Assembly: GCA_963676415.1 (NCBI GenBank)
Contig: OY781097.1
Span: 1,302,001-1,366,000 of the forward strand
Direction of reading: 5' to 3'
Source: G963662905 sp963676415
GTDB lineage: Bacteria > Bacteroidota > Bacteroidia > Bacteroidales > WRLA01
DNA: 64,000 bases
How positions within the stretch are numbered: the first letter of the stretch is position 1; the number at the start of each line of letters is the position of its first letter. Below, piece after piece: positions 27,065-36,333 of the stretch. The translations under genes and the position numbers were made by a program. Under the pieces are notes generated by a model. That model was not told where the DNA came from. It saw only the letters and a program-made list of their open reading frames with translations, and made no database searches.

Positions 27065-27745
27065 ATGGCAGGAATCTGGATAATATTTTTCATCTTTATG
27101 GGCATCAGCTGGCTGGTGAGTCAGCGTTTAAAGTCCAAATTCAACACATATTCAAAAGTACCGCTCAGCAATGGAATGACAGGGCGCGATGTTGCGCAGA
27201 AAATGCTGCGTGACAACGGCATTTATGATGTGCGGGTTGTCAGTGTTCCGGGAGAACTCACGGATCATTACAATCCGCAAAAGAAAACGGTGAACCTGAG
27301 CCAGTCGGTTTACGGCTCGAATTCTGTGGCTGCGGCAGCTGTGGCTGCGCACGAATGCGGCCACGCAGTGCAGCATGCACGGGCATATAGCTGGCTCGAA
27401 ATGCGTTCCGCATTGGTCCCGATTGTGAGTTTTGCTTCGCAATGGGTGCAATGGGTTTTGCTTGCCGGTGTTCTTTTGGTACATGCTTTTCCTCAGCTTC
27501 TGCTGATCGGAATTGTACTTTTTGCCATCACAACTTTATTTAGTTTTATCACATTACCAGTTGAGATCGATGCCAGCCGTAGAGCCTTGCAATGGCTCAA
27601 TGGCAGTGGGATTACATCTTACGGAACACACGAAAAAGCCGAAGATGCCCTGAGATGGGCTGCCTACACCTATGTTGTGGCTGCTTTGGGTTCCCTGGCA
27701 ACTTTGCTCTATTATATCATGATTTTCATGGGGCGAAGGGATTAG
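27065..27745 (+). CDS. Membrane zinc metallopeptidase (YugP-like)
   Basis: 226 aa from ATG 27065; an upstream TTG extension is rejected. N-terminal membrane segment (GIWIIFFIFMGISWLV), then HECGH at residues 96-100 (HExxH zinc site) preceded by GELTDHYNPQKKTVNLSQ, as in the Zn_peptidase_2 family. Two or three more membrane segments follow, with EIDASRRA after them, where the third ligand is expected. Likely an integral-membrane peptidase of unknown substrate. Confidence 0.88.
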   Translation: MAGIWIIFFIFMGISWLVSQRLKSKFNTYSKVPLSNGMTGRDVAQKMLRDNGIYDVRVVSVPGELTDHYNPQKKTVNLSQSVYGSNSVAAAAVAAHECGHAVQHARAYSWLEMRSALVPIVSFASQWVQWVLLAGVLLVHAFPQLLLIGIVLFAITTLFSFITLPVEIDASRRALQWLNGSGITSYGTHEKAEDALRWAAYTYVVAALGSLATLLYYIMIFMGRRD

Positions 27746-27858
27746 ATGAAAAAGGCGGACAGTTTGTCGCTTGCTCCGTCTTTTCTGCAGATATCCCCAA
27801 AACAGAAAGAATAAGCGTTAATTTTTAATGAATTATGAAATCATTTGAAGCAAAATTG

Positions 27859-27866
27859 TATTTTTG
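27859..27866 (+). promoter_or_regulatory. -7 promoter element TATTTTTG of gldE
   Basis: TAnnTTTG match 26 bases before the TTG start at 27893. Confidence 0.5.
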
Positions 27867-27892
27867 CTTCGTGAAATTTAATTAAAAGTCAT

Positions 27893-29236
27893 TTGGAAAC
27901 CCCTGACCCTGACCCTCATCAACAGATCGCTTCATTTGTTTTTACGGCGATTTTTCAATCTGCCGAACCCGATGAAATCATCGGAATACTTGTAATGGCA
28001 TTATTGCTTTTTTTGTCTGCCTTGGTTTCAGGCAGCGAAATCGCTTATTTTTCCTTAAGCCCTGTAAAACTGGATCAGTTACGGAAAGACAATAATTCTG
28101 TAAGCAAGCTGATTTTAAAACATCTCGACAATCCCAGGATGTTACTGGCTACGATATTGATTTCCAATAATTTTATCAATGTGGGAATTGTGATCCTTTC
28201 CACTTATGTGATGTCGGGTTTGTTTGATTTCGGAGGTTCGCCGCTAATGGGATTTGTAGTGCAGGTAATTTTAGTCACTGCTTTGATTTTGTTTTTGGGC
28301 GAAATCCTGCCAAAGACCTACGCCACGCAGCGCCCGCTTCGTTTTGCATCCTTTATGGCGCGGCCTTTACAGATTTTGCAAAAGATATTTTATCCCTTCA
28401 GCCTGGTTCTGATGAATGCCACCCACATCATCGATAAGAAAGTATCCAAAAAAGGGCATAACATCAGTATGGACGAGCTTTCGGATGCTATTGACATCAC
28501 CGGAACGGGCGAAGAACAACCGGGCGAAAAGCAAATGCTCAAAGGCATTGTGAAATTTGGTGATATTGAAGTGCGCGATGTGATGCGTGCCCGCGTGGAT
28601 GTGGTTGCCGCTGATTTCAAACTGCCTTACGATCAGCTGATTTCCCTGATTTTGGATTCAGGATTTTCGCGAATTCCGGTTTATGAAGATAATCCGGACA
28701 ATATAAAAGGGATACTCTACATTAAGGATTTGTTGCCTTACCTTAAGGAAGCCCGCGGTTTTGAATGGAACAAAAAGCTGCGTCCGGTATTTTATGTACC
28801 GGAAAATAAAAAAATCAACGATCTGCTCAAGGAATTTCAAGAAAAGAAAACCCATCTCGCCATGGTCGTGGATGAATACGGCGGCACTTCGGGTATCATT
28901 ACTTTGGAAGATATTATCGAAGAAATCGTTGGGGAAATAACCGATGAATTTGACGACAGCTCGGATGAGGCTAATTATGAGCAGCTCGACAAAAACAACT
29001 GGATTTTTGATGCCAAAACATCCATCAATGATTTTTGCAAAATTACCGATGTGGACGACCGTGTTTTTTCCGAAGTAAAAGGCGATGCCGATTCCCTTGC
29101 CGGTTTGGTATTGGAAATTACCGGCGACCTTCCCGATATCAAGGAGCATATAAGATTCCGGAATTTTGATTTTGAAATACAGGCAGTTGATGAAAGGCGC
29201 ATCAAAAGCATTAAAGTAAAAATTGAGGAAACATAA
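27893..29236 (+). CDS. gldE: Gliding-motility-associated GldE (CNNM/CorC-like membrane protein)
   Basis: 447 aa, starting with TTG at 27893 (METPDPDPHQ, a start like that of known GldE proteins). N-terminal DUF21 region with three to four membrane segments (ALVSGSEIAYFSL), two CBS domains (VRDVMRARVDVV; THLAMVVDEYGGTSGIITLEDIIEEIVGEI) and a C-terminal CorC/HlyC domain. In gliding Bacteroidota GldE works with the lipoprotein GldD, which is encoded right behind. The TTG is supported by a promoter box and by homology of the first residues. Confidence 0.88.
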   Translation: METPDPDPHQQIASFVFTAIFQSAEPDEIIGILVMALLLFLSALVSGSEIAYFSLSPVKLDQLRKDNNSVSKLILKHLDNPRMLLATILISNNFINVGIVILSTYVMSGLFDFGGSPLMGFVVQVILVTALILFLGEILPKTYATQRPLRFASFMARPLQILQKIFYPFSLVLMNATHIIDKKVSKKGHNISMDELSDAIDITGTGEEQPGEKQMLKGIVKFGDIEVRDVMRARVDVVAADFKLPYDQLISLILDSGFSRIPVYEDNPDNIKGILYIKDLLPYLKEARGFEWNKKLRPVFYVPENKKINDLLKEFQEKKTHLAMVVDEYGGTSGIITLEDIIEEIVGEITDEFDDSSDEANYEQLDKNNWIFDAKTSINDFCKITDVDDRVFSEVKGDADSLAGLVLEITGDLPDIKEHIRFRNFDFEIQAVDERRIKSIKVKIEET

Positions 29237-29237
29237 A

Positions 29238-29852
29238 ATGGTTAAAGCCCGGAGAAACAGAGCAGCGCAAACATCAAATTTTTTTATTGCATTATTCCTG
29301 GGAATTATGCTGACATCCTGCGGCGATTCATATACGCCCCGCCCCTGGGGTTACCACCGCATCAGTATGCCGCAGCACGAGTATCAAAAATTTGATACGG
29401 CTTTTGTCCCTTGCACTTTTGATTATCCCACTTATGCCAATGTTCGGCTTGAAGATAAGCAGCCCGATTCAGGTTCCTGGTTTACAATAGATTTTCCTTA
29501 TTTCAAAGGAAACCTGTACCTGACTTATAATGCCATAGATGGGGATTTGGGCAAACATCTCGAAGACAGCCGTAAGCTGACCATGAAGCATATCCCAAAG
29601 GCATCAGCCATCGACGAAAAAGTTCTGATTGACAAAGAACGCGATGTTTATGGCCTTCTCTACGATATCGGCGGCAGCGAAACGGCCAGTTCCATGCAGT
29701 TTTACCTCACCGACAGCACCCGGCATTTTCTGAGGGGCGCACTATATTTCTATACGGTGCCCAATAACGACAGCCTGGCTCCCGTATTGGATTTCGTGCG
29801 CAGGGATATTTATCATTTACTTGAAAGCTTCGAATGGAAGCCCCTTGAATAA
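29238..29852 (+). CDS. gldD: Gliding motility lipoprotein GldD
   Basis: 204 aa from ATG 29238, one base after the gldE stop. Lipobox LTSC places Cys near residue 28, so it is a lipoprotein. The mature part has the GldD pattern RPWGYHRISMP, FDYPTYANV and WFTIDFPYFKGNLYLTY. In Flavobacterium GldD is needed for gliding and type IX secretion stability. Cotranscribed with gldE. Confidence 0.87.
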   Translation: MVKARRNRAAQTSNFFIALFLGIMLTSCGDSYTPRPWGYHRISMPQHEYQKFDTAFVPCTFDYPTYANVRLEDKQPDSGSWFTIDFPYFKGNLYLTYNAIDGDLGKHLEDSRKLTMKHIPKASAIDEKVLIDKERDVYGLLYDIGGSETASSMQFYLTDSTRHFLRGALYFYTVPNNDSLAPVLDFVRRDIYHLLESFEWKPLE

Positions 29853-29929
29853 CAAGACTTTGCACATTTATCCGCTGAATTTGTCAATTTAGTAATGCCC
29901 TCCGGTTTCTCCATTTAATCAGTTTTCCT

Positions 29930-29937
29930 TACTTTTG
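29930..29937 (+). promoter_or_regulatory. -7 promoter element TACTTTTG of corA
   Basis: TAnnTTTG match, leaving a leader of about 60 bases before the ATG at 30002. Confidence 0.45.
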
Positions 29938-30001
29938 GCGCAGTTTAGAAAAAATATACGCGGGATGTAGAATTCTGATTTTAATAAAAAAGGGAGGGCT
30001 T

Positions 30002-30913
30002 ATGATTGAAACTTTGAAGATAGGTACCATCAAATGGCACCATATTCTCAACCCCACCGAGGATGATTTACAGTATTTGCAGGACAGCTTTCATTTCCAT
30101 GCTTTGGATATCGAAGACTGCCGTTCTGTCCTCAATCAAAGGCCAAAGGTTGATGTTTACGACGATTATTATTTCCTGATCCTGCATTTTCCCTATTTCG
30201 ATAAATCAAACAAATTCCTGAGGACCCGTGAAGAGAAAATCTTCTGGGGCGAGGATTTCGTGATTACCATGGGCCGTGAAGACTGGGTCATGTCGGAGCG
30301 ATTCCGCCGTCTTAGCGATAAAGTGGCCAATAAAGAAGAACTGGATATCGGTACTTCTGACCAATTGCTTTACCGCATACTGGAATACCACATGAAAGTT
30401 ACTTATGGAATAATACGGCGCACCGGCGATTCCGTTGATGAAGCTGGCCGCCAGCTATTCAGTAAGCGCTCCATTTATACCATCGAAAAAATTTCGATTA
30501 CCCGCAAAAATATCATCCTGCTGAATACTATTTTCAAGCCGCAACTGCCGTTGTTTAACCGTTTCGAAAGCGGTGCAATCGAAGGTTTTGCTCATAATAT
30601 GGAAGATTATTGGGGCAACATCCTCGATTATTACCAAAAAATGTGGGACCTTATCGAAGATTATTCAGAGCTTATTGAAGGTTATTCCAAAACCTTCGAC
30701 AGTTTGCAGGCCAATAAAACCAACGAAATCATGAAAATCCTCACACTGATTTCGTCGATTATCCTGCCTTTGACTTTTATTACAGGTCTGTACGGAATGA
30801 ATGTATTGCTCCCCATTCAGGAAAACCCAAACGCTTTTTGGTTTGTTATGGTCGTGATGATCGGTTTGGTTATGGGGATGTTTGCCTATTTCAAACGACG
30901 AAACTGGATGTAA
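30002..30913 (+). CDS. CorA-family divalent cation transporter
   Basis: 303 aa. Long cytoplasmic N-terminal domain with the mainly helical second half, two C-terminal membrane segments and the family motif YGMN (GLYGMNVL) at the pore entrance. Ends with the charged FKRRNWM tail. CorA proteins import Mg2+ (and Co2+/Ni2+). Single gene with its own promoter; convergent to the unknown gene at 30915. Confidence 0.92.
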   Translation: MIETLKIGTIKWHHILNPTEDDLQYLQDSFHFHALDIEDCRSVLNQRPKVDVYDDYYFLILHFPYFDKSNKFLRTREEKIFWGEDFVITMGREDWVMSERFRRLSDKVANKEELDIGTSDQLLYRILEYHMKVTYGIIRRTGDSVDEAGRQLFSKRSIYTIEKISITRKNIILLNTIFKPQLPLFNRFESGAIEGFAHNMEDYWGNILDYYQKMWDLIEDYSELIEGYSKTFDSLQANKTNEIMKILTLISSIILPLTFITGLYGMNVLLPIQENPNAFWFVMVVMIGLVMGMFAYFKRRNWM

Positions 30914-30914
30914 G

Positions 30915-31520
30915 TTATTCTTTTACCAAGGCTTTATTTAGGTCAAAAGGCAAAAAATCAAGGTCTTCCTTAAAAGCCAGCCAGCTTACAATGGCCATGG
31001 CCGCTTTTTTGTCCATTTTGCCAATTTCTTCACAAAGCAGCAAAGTCAGTTTCTGATGCTTGTCTGTGCCGTCTTTCCTCTTGTCGTGACTTCTCATGCG
31101 TTCGCGCTCCATAAAGCTGTCCTTCAGTTCAATATCTACCATGCCTTCATTTTTTGAGATACTGATAAAAAACAAACGGACATGTTTCACATGAGAAGGT
31201 TTGAGCAAGGAAGATATTTTTCGCAGTGATCGTTTTTTCATACGTGTGCTGCTCGAAAAAATATAGAGTTCATTATCTAATTTGCTTTCTTTTCTTTTGC
31301 CGTCAATTTTGCCAAAATCCTGCCTTTTTTCTAAAGGAAGGCGGTTAATACGATCCAATAGCAACATCATTTCCTCAACGAAACCATCATAATCAACTTT
31401 GATTTTATCGTAATTTTCACGGATACGGTCTTTTTTAATTTTTATGCGCTCCGTACTGCCGCGGAAACCCGGTTCTGTTCTCCTGACTTCCCTTTCCGCT
31501 TCTTCAAGCCAATTTCCCAT
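30915..31520 (-). CDS. Unknown cytoplasmic basic protein
   Basis: 201 aa, rich in Lys, Arg and Glu, no signal peptide or membrane segment. N-terminal half helical (ENYDKIKVDYDGFVEEMMLLLDRINRLP), then alternating strands (KLDNELYIFSSS, VRLFFISIS) and a C-terminal helical part. I do not recognise the family. It is divergent from phoB (about 180 bases between) and abuts the end of corA. Confidence 0.7.
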   Translation of the reverse strand: MGNWLEEAEREVRRTEPGFRGSTERIKIKKDRIRENYDKIKVDYDGFVEEMMLLLDRINRLPLEKRQDFGKIDGKRKESKLDNELYIFSSSTRMKKRSLRKISSLLKPSHVKHVRLFFISISKNEGMVDIELKDSFMERERMRSHDKRKDGTDKHQKLTLLLCEEIGKMDKKAAMAIVSWLAFKEDLDFLPFDLNKALVKE

Positions 31521-31542
31521 AACGATCGATTAGTTATGTGTC

Positions 31543-31550
31543 CAAAATTA
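31543..31550 (-). promoter_or_regulatory. -7 promoter element TAATTTTG
   Basis: TAnnTTTG match, 22 bases before the ATG at 31520. Confidence 0.4.
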
Positions 31551-31701
31551 ATAAAAAATATCATAATCATAGTTTTTGAGGGAAATCCGGGCAAAAGCTT
31601 TGTGTTTTTGCGTTTTTGGAACAAAAAATTCCATAATTTACCTTAACTTAACACCTTCGTTTATAAAATTATATAGTTTCGAGCCCGAAAAATAATTCAA
31701 T

Positions 31702-32388
31702 ATGGACACTGGCAATTTTAAGATTTTACTTGTGGATGACGAACAGGACATCCTTGAATTTTTAAGCTATAACCTCAAGAAAGAAGGATATACGGTTTTT
31801 ACCGCTGATAATGGCAAAGAAGCCATCCGGATATCAGAAAAATCGAAACCACATTTGGTTGTGCTTGATGTGATGATGCCCGAGATGGATGGCATTGAAA
31901 CCTGCCGCGAAATAAGGCAAATTCCTGCAATGGCCAATTCGATTATCATTTTCCTGACGGCCAGAGGGGAAGATTATTCGCAAATTGCCGGTTTTGATGC
32001 CGGAGCCGATGATTATGTGACCAAACCCATAAAGCCCAGGGTTTTGGTAAGCCGCGTAAAAGCACTGCTGCGCCGCTACAAAGAAGATATACCGGAGCAG
32101 AATGTGGTGGATGTCAAAGATTTTGTGATCGACAAAGAAAAATATGTTATTATAAAAGACGGAGAAGAAATCAATTTGCCAAAGAAAGAGTTTGAGATTT
32201 TACTCCTGCTCACCTCTAAGGTTAATAAGGTTTTTAGCCGCGAAGAGATTTTTGCCCGCGTTTGGGGCGATGATGTGATCGTAGGCGACCGCACTATTGA
32301 TGTTCATGTGCGCAAAATCCGTGAGAAGATTGGCCTGAAGAACATTAAGACGGTAAAAGGTGTTGGATATAAATACGAGCTGGCTTAA
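31702..32388 (+). CDS. PhoB/OmpR-type response regulator
   Basis: 228 aa. Receiver domain with VDDEQD (11-16), phospho-acceptor Asp56 in LVVLDVMMPEMDG and Lys in VTKPIKPRVL; C-terminal winged helix (about 130-228) with FEILLLLTSKVNKVFSREEIFARVWGD and DVHVRKIREKIG. The partner PhoR-type kinase follows, but 308 bases of palindromic repeats lie between. Phosphate control is probable from similarity but is not shown by context. Confidence 0.88.
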   Translation: MDTGNFKILLVDDEQDILEFLSYNLKKEGYTVFTADNGKEAIRISEKSKPHLVVLDVMMPEMDGIETCREIRQIPAMANSIIIFLTARGEDYSQIAGFDAGADDYVTKPIKPRVLVSRVKALLRRYKEDIPEQNVVDVKDFVIDKEKYVIIKDGEEINLPKKEFEILLLLTSKVNKVFSREEIFARVWGDDVIVGDRTIDVHVRKIREKIGLKNIKTVKGVGYKYELA

Positions 32389-32538
32389 TTAGTTTCTGTC
32401 CATAATGTCCGATCTCAGCGTTATTTCATTTGCTGTAAACAGTCATTTACTCCAGTAAACTCCTCGTTTCCAGCAAATGAAATGCCTCGACCTCGAACAT
32501 TCTGAATCAGAAACCCGACTTTATAGACAGACACTAAT
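32388..32538. repeat. Palindromic MITE-like element A
   Basis: 151 bases bounded by imperfect 22-base inverted ends (32388-32409, ATTAGTTTCTGTCCATAATG..., and 32517-32538, ...TAGACAGACACTAAT). Inside are a perfect 13-base pair of arms (ATTTCATTTGCTG at 32423-32435 with 32471-32483) and a small hairpin TTTACT-CC-AGTAAA (32446-32459). It begins directly at the phoB stop codon and shares its right junction CTAATTAG with element B. No coding capacity is seen. Confidence 0.75.
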
Positions 32539-32666
32539 TAGAGTTCGTCTATAAAGTCTCCCGAAGTTTCGGGATTATTCTTGGTATTGAAACCAGTCAT
32601 CCCGTAATTACGGGACTCCTTATTTTCAATATCAAGAATGCCTCGACATATTAGACAAAAACTAAT
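32537..32666. repeat. Palindromic MITE-like element B
   Basis: 130 bases with similar ends (32537-32558 and 32645-32666, ending ACAAAAACTAAT). Nested inside are TCCCGAA-GT-TTCGGGA (32559-32574), 16-base arms with one mismatch (32577-32592 with 32624-32639) and the perfect palindrome TCCCGTAATTACGGGA (32600-32615). Shares AATGCCTCGA with element A (32481 and 32637) and its left end with the solo copy at 26823. Confidence 0.75.
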
Positions 32667-32696
32667 GAGTCATTTTTTTATGTTTTAAATTATTCT

Positions 32697-33737
32697 ATGC
32701 GTTATACAGATAGCCGTAAGGTTGCGATTTATGCAGCATCGTTCCTTACAACTTTTGTGCTGCTTGTTTTTGTTGTCCTGAATGCGCTTCATGAAGGAAT
32801 CCGGTTTTCTTATCTGCTGCCCTTTATATTGCTTTTATTTGTGGCAGCTTACTGGATTATCCGCATCATGGTAGAAAAATATATCTACGAAAAAGTCCGG
32901 GTAATTTATAAATCCATTCTCAGTCTTAAAACACAAAAAGGGAAACTGCCAAAAAATGCTTCTTTTTCGCTCGAAAATGTGAACAAAGATGTGCTTGAAT
33001 GGACACAAGACAAAACAAAGGAAATCGACAAATTAAAAGAGCTGGAAGCCTATAGGCGCGAGTATATCGGAAATATCTCCCATGAGCTGAAAACGCCTAT
33101 TTTTAATATTCAGGGATATATTTTAACCTTGCTCGATGGCGCATTGAACGATCCGGAAATCAATAAAAAGTACCTGATCCGAACAGAAAAATCAATTGAA
33201 CGGCTTATTGCTATTCTGGAGGATTTGGAGACCATTACACTGCTTGAATCGGCCAAGCTTAAAATGAATTTTACACGTTTTGATGTTGTGGACCTGGTGC
33301 GGGACGTAATCGAAGAACTGGACATGAAAGCACGCAAAAAAGAAGCCCGGATATTTATCCCGGACGAGTTTAACCGGAAAATATTTGTTCGCGCCGACCG
33401 TGATCGTATTCAGCAGGTTTTTACCAATCTGATCGATAATGCAATAAAATACGGCATTAAAAAAGGCTGCGAGATAAAAGTCAGTTTTTTTGATATGGAT
33501 GAAATGCTGCTTGTTGAAGTAAGCGATAATGGCCCCGGAATTGCCCCCGACGACCTACCGCGCATTTTTGAGCGCTTTTTCCGTACCGATAAAGCCCGAA
33601 GCCGCTCACAGGGCGGAACCGGACTGGGGCTTTCCATTGTAAAGCATATCATGGAAGCGCACGGACAAACAATTAATGTGCGTTCGTCTTTGGGCGTAGG
33701 AACTACTTTTGGAATTACAATGGAAAAAAACCGTTAA
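32697..33737 (+). CDS. PhoR-type membrane sensor histidine kinase
   Basis: 346 aa. Two membrane segments (about 9-30 and 38-57), a short linker, then HisKA with ISHELKTPIFNI (His129) and HATPase motifs NLIDNAIKYG, VSDNGPGI, IFERFFRTD and GGTGLGLSIVKHI. No PAS domain, so sensing is probably through partners, as in Pho systems. Preceded by the response regulator but separated by two palindromic elements that could end or attenuate transcription. Confidence 0.9.
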   Translation: MRYTDSRKVAIYAASFLTTFVLLVFVVLNALHEGIRFSYLLPFILLLFVAAYWIIRIMVEKYIYEKVRVIYKSILSLKTQKGKLPKNASFSLENVNKDVLEWTQDKTKEIDKLKELEAYRREYIGNISHELKTPIFNIQGYILTLLDGALNDPEINKKYLIRTEKSIERLIAILEDLETITLLESAKLKMNFTRFDVVDLVRDVIEELDMKARKKEARIFIPDEFNRKIFVRADRDRIQQVFTNLIDNAIKYGIKKGCEIKVSFFDMDEMLLVEVSDNGPGIAPDDLPRIFERFFRTDKARSRSQGGTGLGLSIVKHIMEAHGQTINVRSSLGVGTTFGITMEKNR

Positions 33738-33743
33738 TTCAGG

Positions 33744-35087
33744 CTACCGAAAAGACGGAACCTGGTTCTTGGGCTGTTCCCGCTCTTTGACCACTTTTAT
33801 AAGATAACCGTTTTTGAAAATGGCCTTCCAGGTGAGCTTTCCTCTTTCGTCCCAAGTTGCCCAGCTGCCATCTTTTGCGCCATTTATATAAGAACCTTCA
33901 GCACTTTTTTTGCCGTTAGCATAGAATTGCGCAAAATATCCCGACGGTTGCGATTTATCAAACTCCTGCACACGCAGAATACGCCCGTCTCCATCATAAA
34001 ACGACCACTTTCCCTCCTTGTTTCCGTCCACCAGGTTTCCCTGCTGAAACATGCTCCCGTTCGAATTGTATTCTGTCCAGAAACCATGCCGCACATCATC
34101 TTTAAAGCCTCCTTTATAAACCCGTCCGCCCTCTTCATTCCAGTATTCTGCTGCACCGTTTTTTCGGTTTTGAGCATAATGGATGCGGTATTTTTGCCTG
34201 CCGTTGGGATAAAAAGCCTGCCAGATGCCACTCATTTTACCACGGATGAAATCACCTTCATAATTTACCCTGCCTCCTTCATAATAATTTACCCAATGGC
34301 CATGTTCCTTGTCTTCAAGAAAATAACCTTGATGGTGAATATTCCCGCTTTCATAAAAAACAGTCCATAAACTGTCGCGCAAGCCATTTTTAAAAAATCC
34401 TTGTTTCCAGATTTCACCGCTTTCATAAAAATAAATCCAGCTTCCTTCTTTTTTCCCTTTTTCAAATCGTCCGGAACTGCCCCTGCGGTTTCCCTGATAG
34501 TAATATTTCCAAACGCTGTCCTGCAGCCCGAAAACAAGTTTTCCTTCCATCTCCGGAGTGCCGTCGGGGAAATACCAATAGCAATATGAATGCAAGCTGT
34601 CGTCAAGATAACACCCGGAAAACGAGACTGTGCTGTCGGGATAAAAGGCTTTTGTGGGTCCGTTGAGTTTCCCTTCTTTGTAAAGAAATTCCTGCATTAG
34701 GGCGCCATTATCATGATATTCTTTCCATTGTCCTTCTCTTTTGCCGTTTTGCACCGGGCCTTCCAGAATAATATCGCCGAGCAGTGAATAATTTTGCCAC
34801 CATCCATTTTTCAGGTCTTTTTTCCACAAAGTGTCGCCTGTGCGGTAAAATTCAAGCCAGGTTCCGCTTGGTTCGCCCTTAATGTAATTGCCGGTTTCTT
34901 TAATGGTTTTCCCGTCTTCATAATAAAAACGCCACGCTCCTTCGCGTATGGAATCAACAAGCATGCCTTCTTCCTGAATACGTCCTTCAAGCGAATCGAG
35001 GTAGGTGATTTGATAGCTGGTATCCTGAGCCATAAGGCTTTGTGAAAACAGGACAACAAAAAGAAGGAAAGCGCTAAAACGTTGCAT
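33744..35087 (-). CDS. Secreted MORN-like repeat protein
   Basis: 447 aa with signal peptide (ends SLMAQ). Almost the whole mature part consists of about 17 repeats of roughly 23 residues with the pattern G-x-W-x-x-Y-x-x-x-G (e.g. REGQWKEYHDNGALM, KEGSWIYFYESGEIW, KEGKWSFYDGDGRIL), the YwqK/MORN-2 type. Function unknown; these repeats often mediate surface or protein contacts. It starts 5 bases after the polyprenyl synthase gene and is probably cotranscribed with it. Confidence 0.85.
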   Translation of the reverse strand: MQRFSAFLLFVVLFSQSLMAQDTSYQITYLDSLEGRIQEEGMLVDSIREGAWRFYYEDGKTIKETGNYIKGEPSGTWLEFYRTGDTLWKKDLKNGWWQNYSLLGDIILEGPVQNGKREGQWKEYHDNGALMQEFLYKEGKLNGPTKAFYPDSTVSFSGCYLDDSLHSYCYWYFPDGTPEMEGKLVFGLQDSVWKYYYQGNRRGSSGRFEKGKKEGSWIYFYESGEIWKQGFFKNGLRDSLWTVFYESGNIHHQGYFLEDKEHGHWVNYYEGGRVNYEGDFIRGKMSGIWQAFYPNGRQKYRIHYAQNRKNGAAEYWNEEGGRVYKGGFKDDVRHGFWTEYNSNGSMFQQGNLVDGNKEGKWSFYDGDGRILRVQEFDKSQPSGYFAQFYANGKKSAEGSYINGAKDGSWATWDERGKLTWKAIFKNGYLIKVVKEREQPKNQVPSFR

Positions 35088-35092
35088 GAGGT

Positions 35093-36067
35093 TTATTTTT
35101 TTCGTTCAACGGTAAAATTTACAAGATCGGTGAGGGATTTTTTTTCATCCGATTGAGGGAATTCGTCCAGCACACCAATCGCCTGGTCGCGGAATTCCAG
35201 CATTTTGTTGTACGCATAATCAATTCCTCCCGTATCTTTAACACATTGAATCAGTTGCGACACACTTTTGTGGTCTGTATTGTGCTTTTTTACTGTATTA
35301 ATGAGTTTGCGCTTGTCGCTTTTGCTCACATTTTTTAATGTATAAATAAGAGGAAGCGTCATTTTTTGCTCTTTGATATCTATACCATTGGGTTTGCCGG
35401 TTTCCATGCTTTTGGAATAATCGAAAAGATCATCTTTGATTTGAAAAGCCATGCCGGTCAATTCTCCGAAGCGGTGCATTTTTTCTACAGTTTCCTTGTC
35501 CTGTCCGGCAGATGATGCCCCGGAAGCGCAGCAGGATGCAATCAGGGATGCTGTTTTTTTTCGGATGATATCGTAATAGATGTTTTCTTCAATATCAAGC
35601 CGACGGGCCTTTTCGATTTGCAGGAGTTCGCCTTCGCTCATTTCACGTGTAGCGTTTGAAACAATTTTCAACAATTCAAATTCATCGTTCGAGAGCGCAT
35701 GCAACAGTCCGCGTGAAAGCAGGTAATCGCCCACTAAAACAGCAATTTTGTTTTTCCATAATGCATTGATGGAGAAAAAACCCCGGCGCATATCCGAATC
35801 GTCCACAACATCATCATGCACCAAAGTTGCGGTATGCAATAATTCAATCAGTGTGGCTGCACGGTAAGTTGATTCGTTAATATTATTAAACACTCCGGCC
35901 GAAAGAAAAACGAAAAGGGGCCGCATTTGCTTTCCTTTGCGCTTTATCAGGTAGCGCATTATCGTATCCAGAAGTGCCACTTTACTTTTGATGGCCTGTC
36001 GAAATTCCTTTTCAAATTCCTTCATATGCTGCCCCACCGGAGCCTTGATCTCGTTCAAAGTACGCAT
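35093..36067 (-). CDS. Polyprenyl (octaprenyl/hexaprenyl) diphosphate synthase
   Basis: 324 aa from ATG 36067 (MRTLNEIKAPVG). First Asp-rich motif in LVHDDVVDDSDMRRG and second in FQIKDDLFDYS; KGKQMRPLFVFLSAG binds the isopentenyl diphosphate end. It makes the long side chain of menaquinone. A longer reading from the TTG at 36088 is rejected because that TTG lies inside a -7 box. Followed closely by the MORN-like gene. Confidence 0.93.
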   Translation of the reverse strand: MRTLNEIKAPVGQHMKEFEKEFRQAIKSKVALLDTIMRYLIKRKGKQMRPLFVFLSAGVFNNINESTYRAATLIELLHTATLVHDDVVDDSDMRRGFFSINALWKNKIAVLVGDYLLSRGLLHALSNDEFELLKIVSNATREMSEGELLQIEKARRLDIEENIYYDIIRKKTASLIASCCASGASSAGQDKETVEKMHRFGELTGMAFQIKDDLFDYSKSMETGKPNGIDIKEQKMTLPLIYTLKNVSKSDKRKLINTVKKHNTDHKSVSQLIQCVKDTGGIDYAYNKMLEFRDQAIGVLDEFPQSDEKKSLTDLVNFTVERKK

Positions 36068-36085
36068 AGCAATGTTTTGAGCGTT

Positions 36086-36093
36086 CAAATTTA
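36086..36093 (-). promoter_or_regulatory. -7 promoter element TAAATTTG
   Basis: TAnnTTTG match 18 bases before ATG 36067; it overlaps the alternative TTG start and so settles the start of the prenyl synthase gene. Confidence 0.5.
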
Positions 36094-36333
36094 ATAATTA
36101 ACCACCTCTTGTTAAAACAGATTAAGCTTTTTAATGTTGTTCCAGTGTAAACTAATTTTGTTTTATAATAATACAACAAAATTGTTTTTATTACTTTAGT
36201 TAAATATTATCCAATTGCCGTTATTTTTAAGTATTATGGCAAGAGGCTGGAATAAAGAGTTTTAGATAATTAATTATTGAAAGCATCGGTAATTTGGATT
36301 TAATCCTTAACTTTACCAAACTGAATCTGTGCT

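Noticed and set aside
32388..32666. CRISPR array or riboswitch between phoB and phoR
   Set aside because: There are no regular direct repeats with spacers and no known riboswitch core; the structure is paired inverted repeats.
36068..36088. TTG start for the polyprenyl synthase
   Set aside because: The TTG is part of the -7 box TAAATTTG, so it is not in the transcript.
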